A stretch of DNA of 64,000 bases from an uncultured bacterium (GCA_937899715.1 CALCNX010000050.1:62001-126000), one strand, 5' to 3'; counted from the stretch's first letter, positions 47,839 to 56,530 are shown. The notes: a model not told the origin generated them from the letters alone. Numbers and translations: made by a program.

Positions 47839-48132
47839 CTAATAGGCTTCATATTCCCGATACAAATTAAAATCAATTTCTTGCGGCAGTTGCCGTGCGT
47901 GGAGCTTAAAGGTACCCTCTACTTTTTCGTCAGGCTTGCCTTCAACGGCTTTCATAATCACGGCATATCCTGCGATATAACCGGAAGCTAAGTAGGCTTT
48001 TTGCCCAAAATGTTTACGAATTGCTTTGTCTATTGCTTCGGCTTCATCACCAATGTGCTCGCTGATGTATGAGCGCTCTCGACCTTCGTCATCAATACGA
48101 ATTATCGTTACTTGCGACCGTATTTTCGCCAT
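47839..48132 (-). CDS. Small hypothetical protein
   Basis: The 97-residue product has a charged N-terminus and a Lys/Glu-rich end (EGTFKLHARQLPQEIDFN). A conserved-looking KIRSQVTIIRIDDEGRERSY start and HIGDEAEAIDKAIRKHFG helix suggest a small alpha/beta fold. I recognise no family. It lies between nudK and mltG on the same strand. Confidence 0.6.
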   Translation of the reverse strand: MAKIRSQVTIIRIDDEGRERSYISEHIGDEAEAIDKAIRKHFGQKAYLASGYIAGYAVIMKAVEGKPDEKVEGTFKLHARQLPQEIDFNLYREYEAY

Positions 48133-48234
48133 ATTTTGTGAAGTTTAGGAAACAATTTGAAAATTGGTTTGCAAAATTGTGCAAAATCCTACACATCACA
48201 AACAACAATTTTCAAATCGTTTCAACAGCACGCA

Positions 48235-49278
48235 TTAAATATCTATCTTCCCCGCTCTGCGCCGCGCCCGAAAGAGCGCCACTGCTTGCTGATGCTCCGC
48301 GCCCGTGCGCGTGAAGGTGTGCGTGTTCGAGCCGTCCAGCTTCGCAACGAAGTAGTAGTAAAAATTCGTTTCGGGGTTCAGTGCAGCCTTAATTGCTGCT
48401 CGCCCGGGCGAGTTGATGGGTGCGGGCGGCAGACCCGTGTACTTGTATGTATTGAAAGGACTATCTATTTCCAAATCCGCAAAAAGCAGACGGCGACTGG
48501 TGCGGTTGGGGTTCTTGAGGTCGTAAATGTACTGCACCGTCGGGTCGGCTTCCAGCTTCATCCCGATTTTGAACCGATTCCAGTACACCCCCGCCACACG
48601 CGGCTTTTCGTCGTCCACCGGCGTTTCTGCTTCCACGATAGAAGCCAGCACGAGCGTTTGGTGGCGGTCGAGCTTCGTGGTGCCGGTTGTGCCAACGCTT
48701 GCCCAAAATTCATCCTGCTCGTCCAGCAATTTATCCAGCACTTCGTGGGCGGGCGTTTTGAGATAAAATTCGTAGGTGTTCGGCATCAGATAGCCTTCTA
48801 TCGTCGCAGTCGTGATTCCACGCGCTTGGCGAAGCGAATCGGAATACGCAAGCCGCAAAAATTCCCCCTTCGAGCAACCGATTTTTTCTGATGCAATTTC
48901 TGCATATTTGCTGAGCGTGATTCCTTCTTGGAAGGTAACGGTTGCTGTTTGTAAATTACGTCTGGAAAAAAGTCCCATGATGACCACAAACTGTTCCGTT
49001 CCCGGTTCAATCGTGAATGTTCCGCGCTGAATGACACGCCCGGTCTGCCACGCAATAAGTCGTGCGGCAAAGCGGGCTATTGTCGGCGAGGTGATAATAG
49101 AGCGGCTTTCAAGTTGGCTAATTGCTGCATTCAAACTCATCTTGGGGCTGACATAAAAATCTATCGGCGCGGCAATTTCTACCGGCTTGGTGAGTTGTAG
49201 AGCGCCATAACCAAACGTACTCAACGCAATCACGAGCGGAAGCCCGATAACAAGACCGATACGTTGTCCATTACTCAT
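48235..49278 (-). CDS. mltG: Endolytic murein transglycosylase MltG
   Basis: The protein has 347 residues from ATG at 49278. After an N-terminal membrane anchor (about 6-25) comes a LysM-like region and the MltG catalytic domain. Visible: EGYLMPNTYEF, then the catalytic segment LASIVEAETPVDDEKPRVAGVYWNR with its Glu, GMKLEADPTVQY, and the LPPAPINSPGRAAI tail. It cleaves nascent glycan strands to set their length. It is divergent from the M1 peptidase gene, with starts about 50 bp apart. Confidence 0.95.
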   Translation of the reverse strand: MSNGQRIGLVIGLPLVIALSTFGYGALQLTKPVEIAAPIDFYVSPKMSLNAAISQLESRSIITSPTIARFAARLIAWQTGRVIQRGTFTIEPGTEQFVVIMGLFSRRNLQTATVTFQEGITLSKYAEIASEKIGCSKGEFLRLAYSDSLRQARGITTATIEGYLMPNTYEFYLKTPAHEVLDKLLDEQDEFWASVGTTGTTKLDRHQTLVLASIVEAETPVDDEKPRVAGVYWNRFKIGMKLEADPTVQYIYDLKNPNRTSRRLLFADLEIDSPFNTYKYTGLPPAPINSPGRAAIKAALNPETNFYYYFVAKLDGSNTHTFTRTGAEHQQAVALFRARRRAGKIDI

Positions 49279-49327
49279 AGAAAAACACAATTTGTTCAAA
49301 AGTTGACGAAACACTAAGGTTGCTAAT

Positions 49328-52300
49328 ATGCGAAATTTCCTTCATGCGGCAAAAGCCGTTCTTTGCACGGTTGTTGTACTGTGTCTGATTCACCACACCG
49401 CACCGCGCCTTTCCGCGCAAACTATTCTCCCAAGCGGCTACCCCGCCGACTTGGAAGACCGCTTGAAACAAGAGCGTCTGCGTGACCTTGTGCAAACAAT
49501 GAATGTTACGCTGAACGACGACGATTACACCTTCAAGGGCACTGCCCGCGTGGAGTTCCTCAACAACACGCCCGACACGCTGCGCCAAATCTTTTTTCAT
49601 GCGCACTTCAACGCTTTTCAGCCGAACAGCCTTACGCATAAGCGCGTGGCAACGATTGGTCCTAACCGCATGAAACCGGAAACCTTTGCCAATCTGAAGC
49701 CCAACGAATACGGTAAATTGGACATCCTCTCCGGCACCGCTAATGGTGCGGCGTTCACGGTGGAGCGCACAGGAACAATTATCCGCGTGGACATCGCAAA
49801 GCCGCTCTTGCCGCAGGAGCGCATCACGCTGGACTTTACCTTCGAGGGGCAAGTACCCGTTCAAATTCGCCGATCCGGGCGCAACAACTCACAAGGTGTG
49901 CGCTATTCAATGGCGCAATGGTTCCCGAAGCTGTGCCAATACGACCAGCACGGCTGGCAGAACAACCAGTTCGTGCTGCGTGAGTTCTACGGCGTGTGGG
50001 GCAAGTATGACGTAAAGCTCACCGTTCCTGCAAAACTCGTCGTCGGTGCATCGGGCGACCTTCAGAACCCGCTTGAAGTGGGGCATGGTTACGAATTTGA
50101 CCGCGACACCGTAAAAATGCCCGCACCCGACGACCAAAAGCCGCAAGGCACGAAAACATGGCACTTCGTGGCATTTCCTGTGCATGATTTTGCGTGGGTG
50201 GCAGATGCGGACTACATTCACCGCATTGTGAAAATGCCCGCGTCTTCGCCAATTTCACCGAACCTGACGTTTCACGTTCTTTCCAAGCCCAAGTATGATG
50301 CCGTTTGGAAGAACGCTCCCGAATGGCTGCCACGTGTTTTTCGTTTTAATGGCGAAAAATATTTGCCCTACCCGTACAAACAGTTCACCTGCGCTCAGGC
50401 GGGCGACGGCGGCATGGAATACCCGAATTTGGTGATGATTCGGAGTGGCGATTACAACGGCACGCTCGGCACAATCGCCCACGAAGCCACGCACCAGTGG
50501 TTCTACGGCTTGGGGGCGAACAACGAGACCAAACACGCATGGATGGACGAGGGCATCACGGACTACCTCACCGACCGCATTATGGCGGAAGAGTTCAAAA
50601 TAGACGAGCAAGCCCGCCCCACGTGGCTGGACAAAGCCCTCGTGCCGCGCCGCAAAGACGCTTTGGAAGCGAACCGCTCTTTCCTGCGCATCTATGCGCT
50701 TGGCTACGACGAGCCGCTTTCTATCCCGCAAGACCGCATGAATGAAGACGCGACCGCCGTGATGGTGTACCGGAAAGCCTCTTCCATGCTGCGCCAATTC
50801 GAGTATTCCTTCGGTAAAGACAAGGTGGACGAACTGCTCCGCACCTACCAGCAGCGCTGGCGCTTCCGTCATCCGTACCCGCCGGATTTCGAGAAAATCA
50901 GCTCCGAAGTTTTCGGGCAGCGTATGGATGAAGTCTTTGACACCTTCATTCGCGGAACGGAACTCCCCGACTACACGCTTCAGTCCTTGCGTTCCGAGCC
51001 GATGACGGACGGGAAATACAAAAACACCCTCCAAATCGCCCGACGCGAACGCGCCCACGTGCCGCTCCGCCTCTTTGCGACCGATGCAAGCGGCAGCGTA
51101 CAAATGCTGAGTATTCCGAGCGAAACCCTGAACGCTCCCAACCGCGACACAACCCGCCTTGCGCCGTGGTACTGGGCAGCGCCGGACTACACGGCAGAGT
51201 TCATCACCGAGCGCCCCGTGCGCGAAGTACGGCTGGACACCGCAGGAAATCTGCTCCGGCACGACCTGACAAAAAATAGCATCCAGTCAAACGGTATTTT
51301 TCCTGCACTGCCGGAGGTGAAGTTTGGCTTTATGACGCGCTTCGATGAAGCTATGCCGCTTGATTACTACGGCGTATCGGTGCGTCCGTCGGTGTGGTAC
51401 GACCCGCTTGGGGGCTTGCAGATTGGGGCAAGAGCCGATGCGTTTGGCGGGTATAATAATCCCAAAATAACCTTGGGAGCATACTACAATCTTGGGAATC
51501 GGCGATTTGATTGGCAGGTTGGTGTGAACCAGATGATCGGAAGCGGGGACAACCGTTCCACACTTGTTTCCTCGTTATTTTCAATGGATGGTGTTACAGG
51601 ATTTACAGCCCGATGGTTGTTGGACAGACCGCCTGTCAGATATGCAAGAGAAGGTTTCGCCATTACAAAACTCTTTGTGGAGTTATACAGTTTTGAAGAT
51701 TCTTCTTATTCAAAATGGTTCCCAAGACTATCAGGTGTATCACGGTTGGGAGCGCTTGGGGAATCGCGTTGGAAAACAGGATATTTTCAGGTAGAGCTAA
51801 GTTACACCGCGGCTTTTCCACTACGCATTGAGTGGAGTGATAGACTATTTGATTCCCCTTTGCTTGATGTGCAGAGCAGGTTGTTTGGATTTGCAATTAT
51901 TTCGCCTTGGTTGACTTTACAGGAACCAGAAATTTGGTATTATATGAACACTGGTACAGCTATAGAACGGTTTGAAAATATACCCTCACGATTTACACGA
52001 TTTGCAACTTCTATGGGGCTTCCAGTATTTACCCCTGGTGGTCCGGGCTTAATACGTGCCCAAATCAATCCAGTTGATGCAGTATTGGCGGCAAATCTAA
52101 CCATTGGCAATAAGACACTTAAAGCTCATGGGGTATCTGTACCAGTGATAGAAGCTATCAAGCCAAATATCTATCTTGCAGGAGCAATTAGCCCTGAGTC
52201 TCGTTTCGCCCCTTCACCCTTCAATTTCGATTCCGGCATTTCCCTCAGCATCAATCTCGCCGATATAGCGCCGGAGAGCCGCCTGCTGTGGATGTTCAAA

Positions 52301-52414
52301 AATGAAGTCTCGCTGACGGCGTACGTGCCGCTTATTTCCTACATTCCGGGACGGAACTGGATAGTGGGTTACGACGGTGTGCGTCTGGGCGTAAGCACGA
52401 CGATAGGGCAGTAG
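49328..52414 (+). CDS. M1-family metalloaminopeptidase, C-terminal part mosaic
   Basis: The protein has 1028 residues with a signal peptide (about 1-33). The catalytic domain has GDGGMEYPNLVM, the zinc site HEATHQWF and the downstream Glu in MDEGITDYL, as in gluzincins of the M1 type. After about residue 600 comes a beta-rich C-terminal region (LPEVKFGFMTRFDE...). Codon use changes sharply from about 51430 to 52200: AGA, TTA, CTA and GGA codons appear and A/T rises, then the host style resumes. A signal peptide and beta C-terminus suggest an exported peptidase. The mosaic hints at recombination in its outer part. Confidence 0.9.
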   Translation: MRNFLHAAKAVLCTVVVLCLIHHTAPRLSAQTILPSGYPADLEDRLKQERLRDLVQTMNVTLNDDDYTFKGTARVEFLNNTPDTLRQIFFHAHFNAFQPNSLTHKRVATIGPNRMKPETFANLKPNEYGKLDILSGTANGAAFTVERTGTIIRVDIAKPLLPQERITLDFTFEGQVPVQIRRSGRNNSQGVRYSMAQWFPKLCQYDQHGWQNNQFVLREFYGVWGKYDVKLTVPAKLVVGASGDLQNPLEVGHGYEFDRDTVKMPAPDDQKPQGTKTWHFVAFPVHDFAWVADADYIHRIVKMPASSPISPNLTFHVLSKPKYDAVWKNAPEWLPRVFRFNGEKYLPYPYKQFTCAQAGDGGMEYPNLVMIRSGDYNGTLGTIAHEATHQWFYGLGANNETKHAWMDEGITDYLTDRIMAEEFKIDEQARPTWLDKALVPRRKDALEANRSFLRIYALGYDEPLSIPQDRMNEDATAVMVYRKASSMLRQFEYSFGKDKVDELLRTYQQRWRFRHPYPPDFEKISSEVFGQRMDEVFDTFIRGTELPDYTLQSLRSEPMTDGKYKNTLQIARRERAHVPLRLFATDASGSVQMLSIPSETLNAPNRDTTRLAPWYWAAPDYTAEFITERPVREVRLDTAGNLLRHDLTKNSIQSNGIFPALPEVKFGFMTRFDEAMPLDYYGVSVRPSVWYDPLGGLQIGARADAFGGYNNPKITLGAYYNLGNRRFDWQVGVNQMIGSGDNRSTLVSSLFSMDGVTGFTARWLLDRPPVRYAREGFAITKLFVELYSFEDSSYSKWFPRLSGVSRLGALGESRWKTGYFQVELSYTAAFPLRIEWSDRLFDSPLLDVQSRLFGFAIISPWLTLQEPEIWYYMNTGTAIERFENIPSRFTRFATSMGLPVFTPGGPGLIRAQINPVDAVLAANLTIGNKTLKAHGVSVPVIEAIKPNIYLAGAISPESRFAPSPFNFDSGISLSINLADIAPESRLLWMFKNEVSLTAYVPLISYIPGRNWIVGYDGVRLGVSTTIGQ

Positions 52415-52417
52415 TGG

Positions 52418-52432
52418 ACTTGTATAACAAGT
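52418..52432. promoter_or_regulatory. Dyad ACTTGT-ATA-ACAAGT upstream of mazF-like gene
   Basis: A perfect 6-bp inverted repeat with a 3-base spacer lies between the M1 stop and the MazF start, 27 bases before the ATG. TA operons are often autoregulated through such dyads, so an operator is plausible. Confidence 0.4.
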
Positions 52433-52459
52433 AATTTTTCGGTATTTTTTGTACTCAAT

Positions 52460-52801
52460 ATGACTCCGAAACGTGGTGAAATCTGGCTTGTAGAATTCGA
52501 CCCACAGCGTGGTGCAGAGATTGCCAAGACGCGCCCTGCTGTTGTGGTGTCCGTAGATAGTGTTGGTCATCTTCCATTGCGGATGGTTGTTCCTTGCACG
52601 GACTGGAAGCCGGACTATGAGACCTATTCATGGTTTATTGCCCTGCAAGGCTCATCAACAGGACTCCGCAAGCCAAGTGGTGCGGATGCGTTCCAGTGCA
52701 AAAGTTTTTCACTGGATCGTTTTGTCAAGAAAATTGGTCATGTTTCGTTTGACGAATTGCAAGAAATTGTTCTGGCTGTCGGTTTATGTATTGGACTCTA
52801 A
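52460..52801 (+). CDS. MazF/PemK-type endoribonuclease toxin
   Basis: The protein has 113 residues with the MazF fold: KRGEIWLVEFDP at the start, TRPAVVVSVDSVG (the RPxxVVS element) and MVVPCTDW. The C-terminus SFDELQEIVLAVGLCIG fits. MazF toxins cut mRNA. In the usual order the antitoxin comes first; here a ribbon-helix-helix-type protein follows 45 bp downstream and is the probable partner. A palindrome upstream may be its operator. Confidence 0.88.
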   Translation: MTPKRGEIWLVEFDPQRGAEIAKTRPAVVVSVDSVGHLPLRMVVPCTDWKPDYETYSWFIALQGSSTGLRKPSGADAFQCKSFSLDRFVKKIGHVSFDELQEIVLAVGLCIGL

Positions 52802-52846
52802 AAAAGTCTCGTTGTACTGTATGTTTCTTTAATTTTCATTGCTTTT

Positions 52847-53206
52847 ATGGCTATCTCATCAGGCTCAAAATCAACACTCTCGTCATCGGCGGACAGCATG
52901 AAGATACAGCATATACGCAGCAAAGCTGTTCCAATAACCATTCGTGTTACTCCCGAAGAAAAAGCGGTATTGCAGCATCTTGCCAAACAAGCAGGGCTGT
53001 CGTACAGTCGGCTCATTATGGGCTTAGTACAGCACGCTGATACCCGCCATTTACCGACGCAGGCGCTAAAACCCTCAGAACTGCGCAAACTACCGCTCGC
53101 TGAGCGCGAGGCTATTTTGCTTGAGCAAACGGAGCGTGCTGCGGCATTATACAAAACATACCCCGATATGATTGTGGATGGAAGCGATGAAATTATTGCG
53201 TATTGA
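52847..53206 (+). CDS. RHH-type antitoxin (probable MazF partner)
   Basis: The protein has 119 residues. The N-terminal 35 residues are Ser-rich. A ribbon-helix-helix motif lies at about 28-65 (VPITIRVTPEEKAVLQHLAKQAGLSYSRLI). The tail LRKLPLAEREAILLEQTERAA ... VDGSDEIIAY is typical of CopG/RHH antitoxins. It probably neutralises the upstream MazF and represses the operon. The toxin-first order is the reverse of classical mazEF. Confidence 0.8.
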   Translation: MAISSGSKSTLSSSADSMKIQHIRSKAVPITIRVTPEEKAVLQHLAKQAGLSYSRLIMGLVQHADTRHLPTQALKPSELRKLPLAEREAILLEQTERAAALYKTYPDMIVDGSDEIIAY

Positions 53207-53315
53207 GTTAGAGCCGACAGCAGACGCATTAGACGAGATACTTGCTCGTATCACGCCAGAGAATCTTCATTCGGAGACAGATTGGGGCGCGGCAGAAGGT
53301 AAGGAGCTGTGGTAA
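53178..53315 (+). pseudogene. MazE-type antitoxin tail, orphan or remnant
   Basis: This 45-codon frame (ATG at 53178 or 53187) gives DALDEILARITPENLHSETD and WGAAEGKELW, very like the C-terminal tail of AbrB-type MazE antitoxins (ITPENLHxExDxGxxxGKExW). It overlaps the RHH gene by about 29 bp and lacks the N-terminal DNA-binding part. Its TAA overlaps an ATG (TAATG) that begins MAGASYIPQ, resembling the start of MazF proteins, but the similarity stops there. It looks like a mazEF pair of which only the antitoxin tail and the first toxin codons remain. Confidence 0.5.
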
Positions 53316-53400
53316 TGGCTGGCGCGAGCTATATTCCTCAAGCGCGGCGCAATTCTTCCCCGTCGGACAACCGTTTATACAACCGAAACACTTTTTCTCT

Positions 53401-54225
53401 ATGCTCATTTCTAAAGCCTCCGGCGAAACCGAAAATTTCTCTCGCCACAAACTTCGTGAATCTCTCTTGCGTACTGGTGCGACGGAAGAAATCGTTGACC
53501 TTGTTCTCAGCACAATAGAATCTCAAATTCGTCATGGAATCAAGTCGAGTGCGTTGCACAGTCTTGCCTTTGGGCTTCTGAAAAAGTATAATCGTCCCTC
53601 GGCAGCGCGGTACAGCATCAAGCGGGCGCTTATGGACTTGGGTCCGACGGGTTATCCTTTTGAGCGGCTTATCGGCGAACTCTTGAAAAAGCGCGGCTAT
53701 GAAGTGCGCACAGGGATTACTGTGCAAGGGGCTTGCGTGCAGCACGAAATAGACGTTCTGGCACACACGGCAGAACATCAGATTTTTGCCGAATGTAAAT
53801 TTCACAATAAGCAAGGCATTCGCACCGAAGTCAAAACAGCGCTCTACGTCTATGCACGATTTTTGGACACCTCCGAAGCATTTCGCGCCCGCGAGGAAAG
53901 CGGCGTAAAGCGGCGTTACGAGCAGTGGCTCGTCTCCAATACTCGCTTCACGGGTGATGCCGCGCAGTTCGGCAGATGCAGAGGCATGACGCTTCTTGGT
54001 TGGGATTATCCTACCGATAACGGTTTGCAGCATCTCATCACCCGCGAACGCCTCTACCCGCTTACGTGCCTGACCACGCTGAGTTTGGCGCAGAAGCGCG
54101 GTCTGCTCAATCACGAGATGATTTTGTGCAGCGATGTGCCGGAGAATATGGATTTACTCAAGCACAGCCTCACCAAAGGGCAGGAACTGAGGCTGCGCGA
54201 GGAAATTGAGCGTTTGCTTGAATAA
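53401..54225 (+). CDS. ATP-cone plus Mrr-like restriction endonuclease
   Basis: The protein has 274 residues from ATG at 53401. Residues about 1-90 form an ATP-cone-like domain (RHKLRESLLRTGATEEIVDLVL). The nuclease core follows, with a PD-(D/E)xK-type triad suggested by Asp118 in HEIDVL and E131-C-K133 in FAECKF. The later KRRYEQWLVSNTRFTGDA is typical of Mrr-catalytic proteins. The architecture ATP-cone-nuclease is known in Bacteroidota. It may be a DNA-cleaving defence or a stress enzyme. It lies between TA genes and has no methyltransferase beside it. Confidence 0.88.
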   Translation: MLISKASGETENFSRHKLRESLLRTGATEEIVDLVLSTIESQIRHGIKSSALHSLAFGLLKKYNRPSAARYSIKRALMDLGPTGYPFERLIGELLKKRGYEVRTGITVQGACVQHEIDVLAHTAEHQIFAECKFHNKQGIRTEVKTALYVYARFLDTSEAFRAREESGVKRRYEQWLVSNTRFTGDAAQFGRCRGMTLLGWDYPTDNGLQHLITRERLYPLTCLTTLSLAQKRGLLNHEMILCSDVPENMDLLKHSLTKGQELRLREEIERLLE

Positions 54226-54337
54226 CAAATTGAGTAAATTTTGAGTAAATTACCGCAGGTATCGCGGGATAACGAAAAACTCCGCATACACATTGTCCAT
54301 TAACACACAGAATCCAACCATAAAACATCGAGAAACA

Positions 54338-54568
54338 ATGCTCTCCATTGTCGGAACATACCAAAATGGATACGTGAAATTGAACAAAGAATATGTGACC
54401 AATACTCCTGTCAACGTCATCGTAACATTTATTGAAGATATTGAAAGCACATCCGAAAGCGGAATTTCGCCAGCGGATTTTTCGTTCGCAAAAAGCAGAA
54501 AAAACCTTGAGAGCTTCACCGGTTCGTTCAGCGAGGCTGTTGTTGAAGAAAGACGCGCTGCGGTATGA
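54338..54568 (+). CDS. AF2212-like small antitoxin
   Basis: The protein has 76 residues from ATG at 54338. It begins SIVGTYQNGYVKLNKEY and has a TPVNVIVTFIED strand, much like the GTYxNGxIxL...VIVTFLEE pattern of AF2212-type antitoxins. The C-terminal part is polar and probably wraps the toxin. Its stop overlaps the PIN-toxin start (ATGA), which indicates translational coupling. Confidence 0.75.
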   Translation: MLSIVGTYQNGYVKLNKEYVTNTPVNVIVTFIEDIESTSESGISPADFSFAKSRKNLESFTGSFSEAVVEERRAAV

Positions 54569-54996
54569 AGATTTTCCTGGACACGTCTGTATTGTTCAAA
54601 CTGTATCATCAAGAAGCAGGAACAGTAGAGCTTGAAGCTGTTTTCACGCAAGCGAACATCACACACGTTTTTCTTTCGGAAATCGCAAAAGTAGAGTTCG
54701 CTTCGGCTATTTGGAAAAAGGTGCGGACAAAAGAAATTAGTGAACAACAAGCCGCAACGACGCTTCAACTCTTTGAAGAGGATTTCGGGAATTATAGCTT
54801 TATCGTTACGGACAGTTTGATTTTGGAACAAACCAGAATGTTGATGACAAAATATGGAAAGCATGGTTTAAGAACACTTGACGGCATCCAACTTGCTACG
54901 TGTTGTGTGTTGTCCGGTCAGGTGGACGTGTTTTTTACGGCTGATGCTCTTTTACAAACGCTTCTTGAAGCAGAAGGACTGCGAACGAAGATGTAA
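54565..54996 (+). CDS. VapC-like PIN-domain toxin
   Basis: The protein has 143 residues. The PIN acidic residues are placed as expected: Asp6 in IFLDTSV, Glu in SEIAKVEFASA, Asp in LRTLDGIQLA and the final FFTADALL. PIN toxins cut RNA, often tRNA or rRNA. The upstream coupled gene is its likely antitoxin. It lacks obvious truncation. Confidence 0.9.
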   Translation: MKIFLDTSVLFKLYHQEAGTVELEAVFTQANITHVFLSEIAKVEFASAIWKKVRTKEISEQQAATTLQLFEEDFGNYSFIVTDSLILEQTRMLMTKYGKHGLRTLDGIQLATCCVLSGQVDVFFTADALLQTLLEAEGLRTKM

Positions 54997-55332
54997 CCCG
55001 TTAGCAAGCATGGTAGGATTTTGCCGAATGCACTCACGTCGGTTTTGGCTTGGGATTTCCACCGTGCTTGTGGGCGAGGCAAAGGAATGAGGGTGGAAAT
55101 ACGGGGCGATACAAAAGCCGGAGTCAATGTCAAATACTTTGTGCATTTTTTTTGCCGAAGATACGGCATTGTTTTTCCACTGATTTTTTCTTTGTTTCGT
55201 TAGCCCAAGAAATTTTGCTATTTTTGCAAGTCTGTGCAAATCATTCCACGCAAACAGGCATCGGCGGACACAACGCCGCCATACACACAACGACATAATT
55301 TTCTACCTCATCAATCTTCAAGTTTTTGCACT
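54997..55332. other. Intergenic region upstream of sucD
   Basis: About 336 bp from the PIN gene to sucD. It contains the candidate sucD promoter (55195-55226) and otherwise no visible gene or repeat. Confidence 0.5.
55195..55226 (+). promoter_or_regulatory. Candidate promoter of sucD
   Basis: TTTC (55195-55198; TTTG at 55191-55194 overlaps the same region) is followed after 20 bases by TATTTTTG (55219-55226), which matches TAnnTTTG. The leader is about 107 bases. Confidence 0.45.
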
Positions 55333-56472
55333 ATGAGTGTTCTGGTTAATAAAAACACAAAAGTTCTCGTGCAAGGTATCACGGGCAATGAAGGCACATT
55401 CCACGCTTCCCAAATGCTTGCCTACGGCACAAACGTCGTTGGCGGCGTAACGCCCGGCAAAGGCGGCACGGAGTATTCCGGCAAAGGTGAGGACACCTTC
55501 ACGCGCCCCGTTCCGGTATTCAACTCGGTACGCGATGCCGTTGTGAAAACCAAAGCCGATACCTCCATCATCTTCGTTCCGGCATCGCTTGCGGGCGAAG
55601 CAATCTTGGAAGCCATCGAAGCCGGTATCGGTTTGATTATCTGCATCACCGAAGGTATTCCGGTGCGCGATATGACGGTCGTTCATGCGGCATTGAAAAA
55701 CTCGAAGTCGCGCCTTATCGGACCAAACTGTCCGGGCATCATCACGCCGGGCGAGTGCAAAATCGGTATTATGCCGGGCTTTATTTTCACACCTTCTGCT
55801 TTCACGCCCGCAGGCAACGGCGGTGGCGTGGGCTTGGTCTCGCGCTCCGGCACACTCACCTACGAGGCAGTGAAGCAAATGAGCGATCTCGGTATCGCTC
55901 AGTCCACAGCAATCGGCATTGGCGGCGACCCGATTATCGGTACGCGCTTCATTGATGCTATCAAACTCTTCAACGAAGACCCCAAGACCAATGCTATCGT
56001 GATGATTGGCGAAATTGGTGGTTCGGCGGAAGAAGAAGCTGCAGACTACATCAAAAAGCACGTCAAGAAGCCCGTTGTGGGCTTTATTGCCGGACAAACC
56101 GCGCCTCCGGGACGACGCATGGGTCATGCTGGTGCAATCATCTCCGGCGGCAAAGGCACGGCAAAAGAGAAAATGGCTGCTATGAAAAAAGCAGGCATTC
56201 ACGTGGTCGAATCGCCCGCAACGATTGGTATTACGGTTGCGAAAGCATTGGGCATTGACGTAAAAACTGCCGCTCCGAAAGCCGCCGCCCCCAAAGCAGC
56301 TGCAAAACCCGCAGCAAAAGCATCAGCGCCAAAGACTGCTGCCCCCAAAGCGGCTGCGAAAACCGTAGCAGAGAAAGCCGCTCCAAAAGCCGCAGCTCCA
56401 AAAGCAACCACGCCGAAGGCGGCTGCGAAGCCCGCAGCAAAAGCGCCCGCGAAGCCTGCTGCAAAAAAATAA
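55333..56472 (+). CDS. sucD: Succinate-CoA ligase alpha subunit with Ala/Lys/Pro-rich C-terminal tail
   Basis: The protein has 379 residues from ATG at 55333. Residues 1-309 are a typical Suc[17 protein letters not shown], the TPGKGGTEY and SRSGTLTYE loops, the phospho-His site RRMGHAGAI (His265) and GIGGDP. It makes ATP or GTP from succinyl-CoA in the TCA cycle with SucC, which is not in the window. Residues 310-379 are almost only Ala, Lys, Pro and Thr ([13 protein letters not shown] repeats), like histone H1 or bacterial DNA-binding tails. SucD normally ends near residue 290-310, so the tail is an addition. It is followed by a terminator and ndk. Confidence 0.95.
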   Translation: MSVLVNKNTKVLVQGITGNEGTFHASQMLAYGTNVVGGVTPGKGGTEYSGKGEDTFTRPVPVFNSVRDAVVKTKADTSIIFVPASLAGEAILEAIEAGIGLIICITEGIPVRDMTVVHAALKNSKSRLIGPNCPGIITPGECKIGIMPGFIFTPSAFTPAGNGGGVGLVSRSGTLTYEAVKQMSDLGIAQSTAIGIGGDPIIGTRFIDAIKLFNEDPKTNAIVMIGEIGGSAEEEAADYIKKHVKKPVVGFIAGQTAPPGRRMGHAGAIISGGKGTAKEKMAAMKKAGIHVVESPATIGITVAKALGIDVKTAAPKAAAPKAAAKPAAKASAPKTAAPKAAAKTVAEKAAPKAAAPKATTPKAAAKPAAKAPAKPAAKK

Positions 56473-56487
56473 GCAAACACCTCATTC

Positions 56488-56530
56488 AAACTTCGCCGCA
56501 TGATGCCATCATTGTGTGGCGAAGTTTTTG
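56488..56530 (+). terminator. Intrinsic terminator after sucD
   Basis: AAACTTCGCCGCATGATG (56488-56505) pairs with the segment around CATTGTGTGGCGAAGTTTTT, with one or two mismatches, and a T-run follows (56525-56529). It separates sucD from ndk. Confidence 0.7.

Noticed and set aside
50255..51262. A 335-codon minus-strand frame over the M1 peptidase.
   Set aside because: It is a shadow of a high-GC coding region; the M1 frame has zinc-site and signal features.
53309..53518. A 69-codon frame beginning MVMAGASYIPQ as a possible MazF toxin.
   Set aside because: MazF-like similarity stops after about nine residues and the frame overlaps the nuclease gene; kept only as a junction remnant.
55318..56202. 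A 294-codon minus-strand frame over sucD.
   Set aside because: Antisense shadow of a clear SucD.
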